From NCBI RefSeq assembly GCF_050487225.1, contig NZ_JBKQGY010000003.1:496001-560000 (forward strand): a DNA stretch of 64,000 bases, read 5' to 3'. This DNA comes from Paenalcaligenes sp050487225. GTDB lineage: Bacteria > Pseudomonadota > Gammaproteobacteria > Burkholderiales > Burkholderiaceae_B. The first letter of the stretch is position 1. Every line of letters begins with the position of its first letter. The notes under the pieces were generated by a model. The model had not been told where the DNA came from. It saw nothing but the letters and a program-made list of their open reading frames with translations, and did no database searches. A program made the translations under genes and the position numbers. This document shows positions 7,224 to 15,804 of the stretch, piece by piece.

Positions 7224-8564
7224 ATGGGGAAGCTAAAAAGAGTGGCGTGCATGGTTGCAATGATGGCTTTTTCAGCAGCAAACACATCGCAAGCACAACG
7301 CCAAGATCAAGGGGCCAGTGATTACTTCAGCATGCTTGGAACAGACACAACGTTAACCATTCAAGAAGCTGTAGAACGTGTAGTGGCTTATCACCCAGGG
7401 CTTATTAGTGCTTTAGGGTATCAAGCTAGCGCACAAGAAATGATCAATGTTGCTCAGTCTAGATACTACCCCCAAGTCAGTGGCGGCGTTTCAAACAGCT
7501 ACGATAAATACCGCTCTGGACGCTATGAAGAAAAGCACTTACAGAGCATGGACGTGAATGTTCAGCAGCTTATTTACGACTTCGGCAAAACATCCAACAC
7601 CGTCAAAAAAGCAGAATTTGGCGACCTGAAAGCAGAAGCTAGAACCAATCTGGTTCTAGAACAATTAATAAGAGAGGTTTCTACTGCTGTACTGGAAGCT
7701 GTCCGTTTCAAGGGGTTGATTGGCTTAGCTGAAGAGCAGGTGCAACAAGTATCCCAAATAACGAGTCTGGTTGAACAACGTTATGAAGAGGGAGCAAGTA
7801 ACTTATCTGATGTACTGCAGGCTCGCTCCCGTTTGGATTCCGTTGAAGCTTTAGTCTTTGATGTGGAAACGCAGTATCAGAAATGGTTACAAGAGTTGGC
7901 ATTGCTTGTTCAACTGCCAAATGTAACTGAAGTGTCTTTAACAGGGTTTCCTGATGTTCTTGACCAAAGTTGCGTGATTCAAAATATTGAATGGCATCGA
8001 ATTCCTGAAGTCGTCATGACAGATATGGCTGCAGAAGAGGCATCTGCAGATATGGCACTAGCCAGTTCTGAAGAGTGGCCGACCATCTCTTTGCAAGGTG
8101 GAATCTCTCGTGCAATGAATGCTACTCCCAACTACGGTGGAAGAGTTGAAACCTCGGTTCAGCTCAATCTCTCTATGCCGTTTTATCAGGGTGGAGGTTT
8201 ATCGGCGAATAAGCGTGCTGCCTCAGGAGCTTTACAGGCAGCAACTGCCGAAAAAGCGCAGATCAGACTGCAAATTCAGCAACGTATCGCTGATCAAGTA
8301 AATAGATACCAAGGTTTACAAAGACGTAAAGGTTTACTGGCAAATCGAGTCAGAAACATTACCGGAACTAAAGATTTATACAAAAAACAATATGTGGATC
8401 TGGGGACCCGCTCATTAGTTGATTTGCTGAATGCTGAACAGGAGTACCACCAAGCTCGCGTAGATGTACTGAACAGTGAGTTGGATTTGAAAGCATCACA
8501 AATTGAGTGTGCTTACTTTCAGGGCTTGTTAGGAAGTGGGTTTGATGTGATTGCCCTGAAGTAG
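7224..8564 (+). CDS. TolC-family outer membrane protein of a type I secretion system
   Basis: The 446-residue precursor has a signal peptide (MGKLKRVACMVAMMAFSAANTSQAQ) and two tandem TolC-type halves. The first begins TLTIQEAVERVVAYHPGLISALGYQASAQEMINVAQSRYYPQ; the second contains the usual SLQGGISRA strand and the long helices ending in YKKQYVDLGTRSLVDLLNAEQEYHQAR. The trimer forms the outer-membrane channel through which the adjacent ABC/HlyD pair exports the adhesin. It resembles the LapE/AggA branch, the usual partner of large adhesins. ATG at 7224 is preferred to the TTG at 7212 because of the GGGG-type ribosome binding site (7214-7217) and the normal signal peptide. Strict cell-surface export partners follow: adhesin, ABC and HlyD. 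Confidence 0.9.
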   Translation: MGKLKRVACMVAMMAFSAANTSQAQRQDQGASDYFSMLGTDTTLTIQEAVERVVAYHPGLISALGYQASAQEMINVAQSRYYPQVSGGVSNSYDKYRSGRYEEKHLQSMDVNVQQLIYDFGKTSNTVKKAEFGDLKAEARTNLVLEQLIREVSTAVLEAVRFKGLIGLAEEQVQQVSQITSLVEQRYEEGASNLSDVLQARSRLDSVEALVFDVETQYQKWLQELALLVQLPNVTEVSLTGFPDVLDQSCVIQNIEWHRIPEVVMTDMAAEEASADMALASSEEWPTISLQGGISRAMNATPNYGGRVETSVQLNLSMPFYQGGGLSANKRAASGALQAATAEKAQIRLQIQQRIADQVNRYQGLQRRKGLLANRVRNITGTKDLYKKQYVDLGTRSLVDLLNAEQEYHQARVDVLNSELDLKASQIECAYFQGLLGSGFDVIALK

Positions 8565-8574
8565 GCCTGTATGA

Positions 8575-8600
8575 AGAGGGGGCCTTCTGGCCATTTTTTA
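8575..8600 (+). terminator. Possible attenuator hairpin between tolC-like gene and adhesin
   Basis: A short G+C-rich hairpin (GGCC-TTCT-GGCC at 8581-8592, with flanking purines/pyrimidines) is followed by six T residues. The stem is short, so partial termination at most is expected; the adhesin begins 23 bp later. Confidence 0.35.
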
Positions 8601-8622
8601 TTATTAAAAAGTTGGGGTATCC

Positions 8623-11600
8623 ATGAACATGATCCTAGCAGAAAAGACAGGGAAGGAGGCAAAGGTACTTGAGACGCAATTAGCGGATCAAGTATTGATG
8701 TCTCCCCACCTTATTAAAATTAACGCGAGCCCTAGTGACATAGTGGGATTGTCACGCGAAGGGAACAATCTCGTTTTGGTGTTCGTTAACGGCAAAAAAG
8801 TAACTCTACAAGGTTTCTTTAATAAGAATGCAGATGGCGAACAGAGTGAACTAGTACTAGAAGATGCTGATTGTCAACTATGGTGGCTAAGTGAGAATAG
8901 CTCATTTATAGAAATCTCAGCTCAAGATGCAGTTTTTGAAAACACAGGCGCTGCCGCATCAGAAACAGTATGTGCTGCTACTCCATTCTCTGAAACTCCC
9001 CCAGCGTGGGTACTTGGATTATTACTTGCAGGTGTTACCGGTTTGGCTTTCGCTTCTAGCGGTGGCTCCTCCGGCGGCGGAAGCTCTCCCTCACTAGCTG
9101 ACGGAACCATTACCGTTGAAGCAGTAGGAACAGACGGCTCCATTGGTGGCACGACAACAGGAGTAGCACCAAACTCAACGGTCACCGTACTAGTTACTGA
9201 CTCTAACGGCAAAACAATAGAGTTAGAAGGACAGGTAGATGCAAATGGTAAATTCGTTGTGCAAGTTCCTGAAGGGGAACTTGCAGATGGTGCCATTACC
9301 GTTGTAGCAAAAACTACCGATAAAAATGGTAAAGAAATCTCCTCTGAGCCAGTTGAAGGTGAGCTGGATTTAGTTCCTGATGACGGTGATGCTGATGCTG
9401 ACGCTGATGCAGATGCAGACGCGGATGCTGACGCCGATGCAGACGCTGATGCCGATGCGGATGCTGACGCGGATGCTGATGCGGACGCCGATGCAGACGC
9501 CGATGCTGATGCTGATGCAGACGCGGATGCGGACGCCGACGCGGATGCCGACGCTGATGCTGATGCTGATGCTGATGCTGATGCTGATGCGGATGCGGAC
9601 GCTGATGCCGATGCGGATGCGGATGCGGATGCTGACGCCGATGCAGACGCTGATGCCGATGCGGATGCTGACGCCGATGCGGACGCGGACGCTGATGCGG
9701 ATGCGGACGCTGATGCTGATGCGGATGCGGACGCTGATGCCGATGCGGATGCGGATGCTGACGCCGATGCAGACGCTGATGCAGATGCGGACGCCGATGC
9801 AGACGCGGATGCTGATGCCGATGCAGACGCGGATGCTGATGCGGACGCCGACGCGGATGCTGATGCGGACGCCGACGCAGATGCGGACGCTGATGCCGAT
9901 GCGGATGCTGACGCCGATGCAGACGCTGATGCCGATGCGGACGCTGATGCCGATGCTGATGCGGATGCTGACGCCGATGCTGATGCGGATGCCGACGCGG
10001 ATGCTGATGCAGATGCAGATGCCGATGCGGATGCTGACGCCGATGCTGATGCGGATGCCGACGCGGATGCTGATGCAGATGCCGATGCAGACGCGGATGC
10101 TGATGCTGATGCTGATGCGGACGCTGATGCCGATGCTGATGCTGATGCGGATGCGGATGCAGACGCGGATGCTGATGCAGACGCGGATGCTGATGCAGAC
10201 GCCGATGCGGATGCGGATGCTGACGCCGATGCTGATGCAGACGCCGATGCTGATGCAGACGCTGATGCAGATGCGGATGCGGATGCGGATGCCGACGCTG
10301 ATGCTGATGCTGACGCCGATGCTGATGCAGACGCCGATGCTGATGCAGACGCTGATGCTGATGCCGACGCGGATGCAGACGCTGATGCTGATGCTGATGC
10401 TGACGTTTCCGACGATTACTTCACGGCTCAGCTGAATATCGAGCCTACCGATATGGGTACTGAAGTTCAGTCCGACAGTCGCTTGTCTATCATCGACATC
10501 GGCGGCTTATGGGATGCCTTCTTTGACGGTGCCCCACGCTTCAACTTCAAGGTAGGCGAGGGTGAGACAGCGACCAGCGAGATCAGCGTGTCTTCGGGCT
10601 CTGCAATCAGCTTGCTCGACAACGTCAAGGTTCAGTTGCGCGTTAAGGATGAAAACGGCAAATGGAAAGTGCTGGAAGAGTCTGGTTCCGGTGGCTTGAT
10701 CGATATCATTGGTATCTTTGGTGGCAAGGCCAAATTCACCATTGCTGACTTGCCTCCAGGCGAGTACGAGGTGATCGCGGCCGTGCGAGGCCTGAGCTTT
10801 CTGAGTACAACCACAGTTGAAGGCTCGACCACATTCTACGACCACACCAAGGTAGGCTCTTACACAGCTACACCAGTAAGCGGCAATGTGCTTGATAACG
10901 ACGCGGCAAGCGAAGGTGCCAAAGTGACCCATATTAATGGGGAGCAAGTTGGTGCAAACGGCACAACGACGTTTGAGGGTGAATATGGCAAGTTGACTAT
11001 CAGTGCAACTGGTGAGTTTACCTATATGCCTAACAGCACCAGTGGCTTGGGTATCGGCAAGGTAGAGACTTTCGAGTACACGATCAAAGCAGCAGACAAC
11101 TCCTCCAGCAGCGCCACAATTTACATACGCATCGACAGTGACGGCCAAGGCCTGATCTGGCCAGAGGATCCGACACAGCCAGCTGAAATTGACCTAGTTG
11201 CCAATAGCAGCACAGGCGAGGCTGCTATCGACAGTAACTACCTTGTTAGCCAAGGTGGGCCTAGCGAACAAGCACCTACCCGAGATATTAAAGCTAGCGG
11301 GAAGGTGACGGTAAACACTTCCGTCAATTTCACGGTCGATGCAAACAGTAAGGCTGACATCAAGATCACGGCCTCTGCACCGGACGAGCTGCTAACGAGT
11401 GATAGCTTGGTGGTGACGGTGACCGGGCCTAATGGCTATTCCAAGACTTATACCGGTACGGGCGGGCTGTTTAGCAAACTGAGTGTTCAAGAAATGCTGC
11501 AAGGGCTTGACACTGGGAACTACACCGTTACAGCAACGTACAGCCGTAATAGAGGTTTAGCCTCAGGTGGCAAGCTGGAATTATCGTACCAGACTCAGTC

Positions 11601-12243
11601 GGTCACGCATCTGGATGAATATGTTGTCGAGACCATCCACAACGCAAGCGGTAACGTTCTGGCCGATGATCAACTGGCATCGACTTATACCAAGTTCCTA
11701 ATCCTAAACGCCAACGGCGACTTTGAGGAAGTTGTTAATGGAACAACGGTGGAAGGGTTGCATGGCACCTTGACGATCAACACCAACGGTAGTTATTCCT
11801 ATCAGCCTAACTCCACTCTTGAGGATATTGGCAAGGAAGATGTCTTTACTTATCGTTTAGAGCATCCTAATGGCACAACAAAGGATGCCACCTTAACAAT
11901 AGAAGTAGAGCATGGTGCTGGTCCTTTCGAACCTGAAACTTCTAGTTTCATGCTTGAGAGTGACACAGAGGTAGATATTACTGAAGGCTTTGCTTCACTC
12001 GAAAGTTTGGAAGACCGCATCACTGAAACAACAGAAGAGACACAATCTCTAGAAGACATTGAGCTTCAAGGAGACGAACCTACGAATGTTGATTTAGATG
12101 CTGTTGCGGAAGAGGAAGCTGACATGTTTGGTAATACCTCTGGTATACCAACATCGGAAGACAGTGCTATTGAACCTGTAGTACCTGAAATCGATGTGGA
12201 TTCTTCTTTTGATGAACTGGATGAACATAACTTGTTAGGTTAA
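8623..12243 (+). CDS. BapA-like type I-secreted surface protein with (Asp-Ala)n tract
   Basis: The 1206-residue protein has an N-terminal BapA-prefix-like domain (1-125; VGLSREGNNLVLVFVNGK then GFFNKNADGEQSELVLED), a hydrophobic segment at 127-146, a Gly/Ser linker, one Ig-like domain (about 158-247), an unbroken Asp-Ala tract (256-594), and two related modules of about 255 residues (about 597-855 and 856-1110). Each module contains a VCBS/cadherin-like GNVL(D/A)D motif near 754 and 1010. The last 95 residues are very acidic and end DELDEHNLLG, the likely type I secretion signal. There are no RTX nonapeptides. By family it should be a cell-surface or biofilm matrix protein, possibly held in the TolC pore by its N-terminus. 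Its own terminator follows. It is small for this family and the DA tract is highly unusual. Confidence 0.85.
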   Translation: MNMILAEKTGKEAKVLETQLADQVLMSPHLIKINASPSDIVGLSREGNNLVLVFVNGKKVTLQGFFNKNADGEQSELVLEDADCQLWWLSENSSFIEISAQDAVFENTGAAASETVCAATPFSETPPAWVLGLLLAGVTGLAFASSGGSSGGGSSPSLADGTITVEAVGTDGSIGGTTTGVAPNSTVTVLVTDSNGKTIELEGQVDANGKFVVQVPEGELADGAITVVAKTTDKNGKEISSEPVEGELDLVPDDGDADADADADADADADADADADADADADADADADADADADADADADADADADADADADADADADADADADADADADADADADADADADADADADADADADADADADADADADADADADADADADADADADADADADADADADADADADADADADADADADADADADADADADADADADADADADADADADADADADADADADADADADADADADADADADADADADADADADADADADADADADADADADADADADADADADADADADADADADADADADADADADADADADADADADADADADADADADADADADADADADADADADADADADADADADVSDDYFTAQLNIEPTDMGTEVQSDSRLSIIDIGGLWDAFFDGAPRFNFKVGEGETATSEISVSSGSAISLLDNVKVQLRVKDENGKWKVLEESGSGGLIDIIGIFGGKAKFTIADLPPGEYEVIAAVRGLSFLSTTTVEGSTTFYDHTKVGSYTATPVSGNVLDNDAASEGAKVTHINGEQVGANGTTTFEGEYGKLTISATGEFTYMPNSTSGLGIGKVETFEYTIKAADNSSSSATIYIRIDSDGQGLIWPEDPTQPAEIDLVANSSTGEAAIDSNYLVSQGGPSEQAPTRDIKASGKVTVNTSVNFTVDANSKADIKITASAPDELLTSDSLVVTVTGPNGYSKTYTGTGGLFSKLSVQEMLQGLDTGNYTVTATYSRNRGLASGGKLELSYQTQSVTHLDEYVVETIHNASGNVLADDQLASTYTKFLILNANGDFEEVVNGTTVEGLHGTLTINTNGSYSYQPNSTLEDIGKEDVFTYRLEHPNGTTKDATLTIEVEHGAGPFEPETSSFMLESDTEVDITEGFASLESLEDRITETTEETQSLEDIELQGDEPTNVDLDAVAEEEADMFGNTSGIPTSEDSAIEPVVPEIDVDSSFDELDEHNLLG
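9388..10404 (+). repeat. Hexanucleotide coding repeat, (Asp-Ala)169-Asp
   Basis: About 1 kb of GAY-GCN units encode residues 256-594 without a single exception. Both Asp codons and all four Ala codons are mixed, so the DNA is not a simple satellite. A 30-nt segment recurs exactly at 9421, 9625, 9751 and 9901, at distances that are multiples of 6, which shows past duplication of larger blocks. The product is an extended polyanion with one carboxylate every second residue. Confidence 0.97.
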
Positions 12244-12254
12244 TCCACCAACTG

Positions 12255-12290
12255 AAGCACTGGGCTTTCTTAGCCCAGTGCTTTTCTTTT
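12255..12290 (+). terminator. Rho-independent terminator after the adhesin
   Basis: A perfect 12-bp stem (12255-12266 with 12272-12283), 5-nt loop TTCTT and a following TTCTTTT run. It lies 12 bp after the adhesin stop and would lower expression of the ABC/HlyD/ATP-grasp genes relative to the adhesin. Confidence 0.9.
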
Positions 12291-12382
12291 GTCTTCTGTA
12301 CCTTACAAACGATTTTTCACTGCCCTGCCCATGCAGGTTATTGATAAGACGTTTGATCGTTGTATTTAAGAAGGATTAGTGC

Positions 12383-14572
12383 ATGTCATTGCATGAAGCC
12401 ATACCATTCTCAGCGGATTCAGAGTTTCAAAACCAAGAGCGCTATAAGCCATGGATTGAGGCTGTTCTATCCATAGCAAAGCACTATAGATTAGATGTTT
12501 CGCCTCAAAATTTGGAGCTAACAGCTAATTGGCTGAAAGTAAAAGACATAGGCTATGTTCTACGCCGATTAGCCAAAGAGGCTGGCCTGTATGTAAAAAC
12601 CGTTACCTTACAAGAAAGTGATCTCAACATTTGGCGATTGCCTCTGCTTGTACAGCTTAGGAATGGGCAGGTCGCTGTAATAGAACAAATCAATGAAGGG
12701 GGACTGCTTGGTATTCGGTATAGCGGTGATAAAGGGCTACTTAGCGAAATTTCAGTTTCTGAACTGTTAAAACACGTACAGGCTGCCTTTGTTTTACGAC
12801 CCATACATGCTGTGGCTGATGCACGGGTAGACGATTACGTAAAACCTTTTCAAAAAAACTGGCTAAAACAAATTGTTTTCAGTGATTGGCGACCATATTC
12901 TCATCTTTTTGTAGCCTCTTTTCTGATCAATGTTTTGGGTTTGTCAGGAATTCTATTTACTAGACAAGTCTACGACCGTGTCATTCCAGCCGAATCCTAT
13001 CCCACATTATTTGTATTGTTTAGTGGTGTATTAGTCGCATTGGCTTTTGTGTTTGTGTTCAGAATATCCCGAAGCCATGTCATTAATATGTTGGGGAAGC
13101 GTGCCGATTTACGCATATCTGACAGGGTGTATGGACGAGTTTTACGCATACGTAATAGCAGTCGCCCTCAGTCTACGGGTAGTTTAATCGCACAGGTACG
13201 AGAGATAGATAACATTCGTGAGATGCTGACTTCGGCAACGATTACAGCATTAGTAGATATCCCTTTTTTTGTATTGTTTTGCCTAGTGTTCTGGTATTTG
13301 GCTGGCAATTTGGTTTGGGTTCCTATGATCGCAGTTATCTTAATGGTTTCCCCCAGCCTGATCATGCAACCACGCTTACGTCAATATGCTAGCCAATCTG
13401 CACGCGAAGCAAGCTTACGTAACGCAATTTTAGTTGAAGCCGTACAGGGCTACGAAGATATTAAAACGACACAATCAGAACTGCGATTTCAGAACCAATG
13501 GAATAACTTTAATGCAGCAACGGCTGATGTTTCCCTCAAATTACGTTCTTTAAATAGTTGGTTAAGCAGTTGGACTAGCGTAGTGCAGGGGTCAGTGTTT
13601 GCAGTCATCGTCATGTTTGGTGCATTTAAAGTGATTGATGGTGAACTGAGTACAGGCTCAGTAATTGCCGCCTCCATCTTAGGTACACGCATGCTGGCAC
13701 CAATGGCAAAACTGACTGGCGTCCTATCTCGCTGGCAACAAACCAAGGTTGCAATCTCTGCAATTGATAACTTAATGAGTTTACCGACCGATGATGATAC
13801 CGCCGAAGAAGGACGTATTCATGTCGCATCTGTGCGTGGCAATTACATCTTTAAAGACTGCCAAATTTCATACCGTTCAGAAAACCCCATACCGGCATTG
13901 AACATTAAGCATTTGCAGATTCGCGCAGGAGAAAAAATAGGCATTTTAGGACGTAATGGAGCCGGAAAATCTACCTTATTGCAAACATTATCTGGCTTAT
14001 TAATTCCTACGGAGGGTATTGCCACAGTAGAAGGAGTGAGTTTAGCTCATATAGATAGCGCAGACTTACGACGAGATGCCGGGCTCTTAAGCCAAAATGC
14101 CTCCTTGTTTTATGGAACTATTCGAGAAAACATTACGTTAGCAGCACCATTAGCTAGCGATCCGGAGATTCTGAAAGCTTTACAAATGACGGGCGCCATG
14201 GAGTTTATCCAACGTTTGCCAACTGGTCTGGATCATGTGCTGACTGAAGGAGGAAAAGGATTATCAGGCGGACAACGTCAGGCATTACTACTGTGTAGAT
14301 TTATCTTAGGCAATCCAGAGGTAGTGTTATTGGATGAGCCAACATCTGCGATGGATGATACCAGCGAGCGCCATTTCATCAAGCACCTGCATGATTGGGT
14401 AGCAGACAGAACACTAGTCATGGCAACCCACAAATTGCGTATGTTGGAGTTAGTAGATCGTATCCTCGTGATCAGCAACGGCAAAATTGTAATGGACGAT
14501 AAAAAACAAATAGTGCTAGAAAAATTGGCGCAAGGCTCTAGAAATAGAAAGGGGCCTGAAAATGAAAACTAA
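12383..14572 (+). CDS. Type I secretion ABC transporter (LapB/HlyB-type permease-ATPase)
   Basis: The 729-residue protein has an N-terminal C39-peptidase-like domain (about 25-145) that lacks a catalytic Cys, so it probably binds rather than cuts the substrate. A six-helix ABC transmembrane domain (about 170-450) and a nucleotide-binding domain follow, with Walker A GRNGAGKST (523-531), signature LSGGQRQ and Walker B VVLLDEP. This is the architecture of LapB/RtxB-like exporters, which move adhesins in one step from cytoplasm to cell surface. It is preceded by AAGGA. Its last 11 nt overlap the HlyD gene, showing tight coupling. The obvious substrate is the adhesin immediately upstream. Confidence 0.92.
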   Translation: MSLHEAIPFSADSEFQNQERYKPWIEAVLSIAKHYRLDVSPQNLELTANWLKVKDIGYVLRRLAKEAGLYVKTVTLQESDLNIWRLPLLVQLRNGQVAVIEQINEGGLLGIRYSGDKGLLSEISVSELLKHVQAAFVLRPIHAVADARVDDYVKPFQKNWLKQIVFSDWRPYSHLFVASFLINVLGLSGILFTRQVYDRVIPAESYPTLFVLFSGVLVALAFVFVFRISRSHVINMLGKRADLRISDRVYGRVLRIRNSSRPQSTGSLIAQVREIDNIREMLTSATITALVDIPFFVLFCLVFWYLAGNLVWVPMIAVILMVSPSLIMQPRLRQYASQSAREASLRNAILVEAVQGYEDIKTTQSELRFQNQWNNFNAATADVSLKLRSLNSWLSSWTSVVQGSVFAVIVMFGAFKVIDGELSTGSVIAASILGTRMLAPMAKLTGVLSRWQQTKVAISAIDNLMSLPTDDDTAEEGRIHVASVRGNYIFKDCQISYRSENPIPALNIKHLQIRAGEKIGILGRNGAGKSTLLQTLSGLLIPTEGIATVEGVSLAHIDSADLRRDAGLLSQNASLFYGTIRENITLAAPLASDPEILKALQMTGAMEFIQRLPTGLDHVLTEGGKGLSGGQRQALLLCRFILGNPEVVLLDEPTSAMDDTSERHFIKHLHDWVADRTLVMATHKLRMLELVDRILVISNGKIVMDDKKQIVLEKLAQGSRNRKGPENEN

Positions 14573-15803
14573 GCACGATGAAGAAACAGGGCAAAAATTA
14601 GAAACAATCTTGTTGTTCGATCCAGATCTTGACCAACAACAATATCGTGATGACGTTAATGAAGCTGAAATCGTTAGATCTAATCGCATTATTTGGGTAT
14701 GTGGGTTATTGCTAGTGGTATTAATAGCATGGGCCTATTTTGCCAAACTAACAGAAGTTTCTTCTGGTACCGGGAAAATAATTCCTAACTCCAGAGAACA
14801 AGTCATCCAATCTCTAGAAGGTGGCATCCTTTCACATTTATATGTAAGAGAAGGGGATATCGTTGAACCACAACAAATATTAGCCCAACTGGATTTGACT
14901 AAAACAGAAGCAACGGTAGGTGAAAGTGCTGCCAAGCATAGAGCTGCACTAGCCAGCATCGCGCGTTTAGAGGCAGAGGTAAATGGCCACTCCCTCGCCT
15001 TTCCTGAAATTTTAAATACATACCCAGAACTCATTGAGGCGGAAACACGTTTATACAATACACGCCAAGCCGGTTTGGGCGAATCACTCTCTGGGTTACG
15101 GCAGTCACTCAATATTGTGAGTGAAGAATTACGCTTAACAGAATCCTTGGCGAAGGCAGGAGCAGCGAGTCATGTAGATGTCTTAAAGCTGCAAAGACAA
15201 GTAGCAGAAATCCGTTTAAAGCTCACAGAACGCCAAGCGGAATACATGGTGAAAGCTAGGGAGGAACTGGCACGGGCTAAAGCAGAGGCTGATTCGTTAG
15301 AAGAAGTGATACGTGGCAGAGCTGACACACTGACCAGATTAACATTGCGTTCACCCGTACGTGGTGTGGTGAAAGACATAGAAATCACAACGCAAGGGGG
15401 GGTACTTCCTCCCAATGGCCGCCTGATGATCATTGTTCCTATAGAAGACCAATTACTCGTGGAGGCTAGGATTTCCCCCCGAGATATTGCGTTTATCCGC
15501 CCAGGGCTGGAGGCCAAAGTCAAAGTTACTGCCTATGACTACTCTATTTATGGCGCCTTAGAGGGCAAAGTAGAGACTGTTTCGCCTGACACTATCCAAG
15601 ACGAAATTAAACCGGAAGTTTTTTATTACCGTGCTTTTGTTCGCACTAGTGATGATGCGTTAGTTAATGAAGAAAGTGGAGAGCGATACCCGATCGTACC
15701 GGGAATGATTGCAACCGTAGATATAAAAACAGGTGAGAAAACGGTTTTTGAATATTTGATGAAACCTATTAATCGTGCACAAGAAGCAATGCGGGAGCGT
15801 TAA
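14562..15803 (+). CDS. HlyD-family membrane fusion protein of type I secretion
   Basis: A 413-residue periplasmic adaptor with a short cytoplasmic part, one membrane helix (about 46-64, IIWVCGLLLVVLIAWAYF), a biotinyl-lipoyl-like half (IIPNSREQVIQSLEGGILSHLYVREGDIV), a long alpha-helical hairpin (about 120-265), and the second barrel region ending in the HlyD signature IVPGMIATVDIKTGEKTVFEYLMKPI. It bridges the ABC protein and the TolC-like channel. It overlaps the ABC gene and is followed after 1 bp by the ATP-grasp gene, so these three are one transcription unit. LapC-type adaptors have the same layout. Confidence 0.92.
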   Translation: MKTKHDEETGQKLETILLFDPDLDQQQYRDDVNEAEIVRSNRIIWVCGLLLVVLIAWAYFAKLTEVSSGTGKIIPNSREQVIQSLEGGILSHLYVREGDIVEPQQILAQLDLTKTEATVGESAAKHRAALASIARLEAEVNGHSLAFPEILNTYPELIEAETRLYNTRQAGLGESLSGLRQSLNIVSEELRLTESLAKAGAASHVDVLKLQRQVAEIRLKLTERQAEYMVKAREELARAKAEADSLEEVIRGRADTLTRLTLRSPVRGVVKDIEITTQGGVLPPNGRLMIIVPIEDQLLVEARISPRDIAFIRPGLEAKVKVTAYDYSIYGALEGKVETVSPDTIQDEIKPEVFYYRAFVRTSDDALVNEESGERYPIVPGMIATVDIKTGEKTVFEYLMKPINRAQEAMRER

Positions 15804-15804
15804 G

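Noticed and set aside
9388..10404. CRISPR array or minisatellite without function
   Set aside because: The repeat unit is 6 bp, in frame and coding without interruption; there are no spacers or cas genes.
9380..10435. A 351-residue open frame in the +1 frame through the DA repeat
   Set aside because: It is a Met/Leu/Arg/Thr-only shadow of the GAY-GCN repeat with no ribosome binding site; the DA frame continues into real domains on both sides.
8623..12243. RTX toxin or haemolysin
   Set aside because: No GGxGxDxx nonapeptides; the N-terminal prefix, Ig-like and VCBS-like parts fit a BapA-like surface protein.
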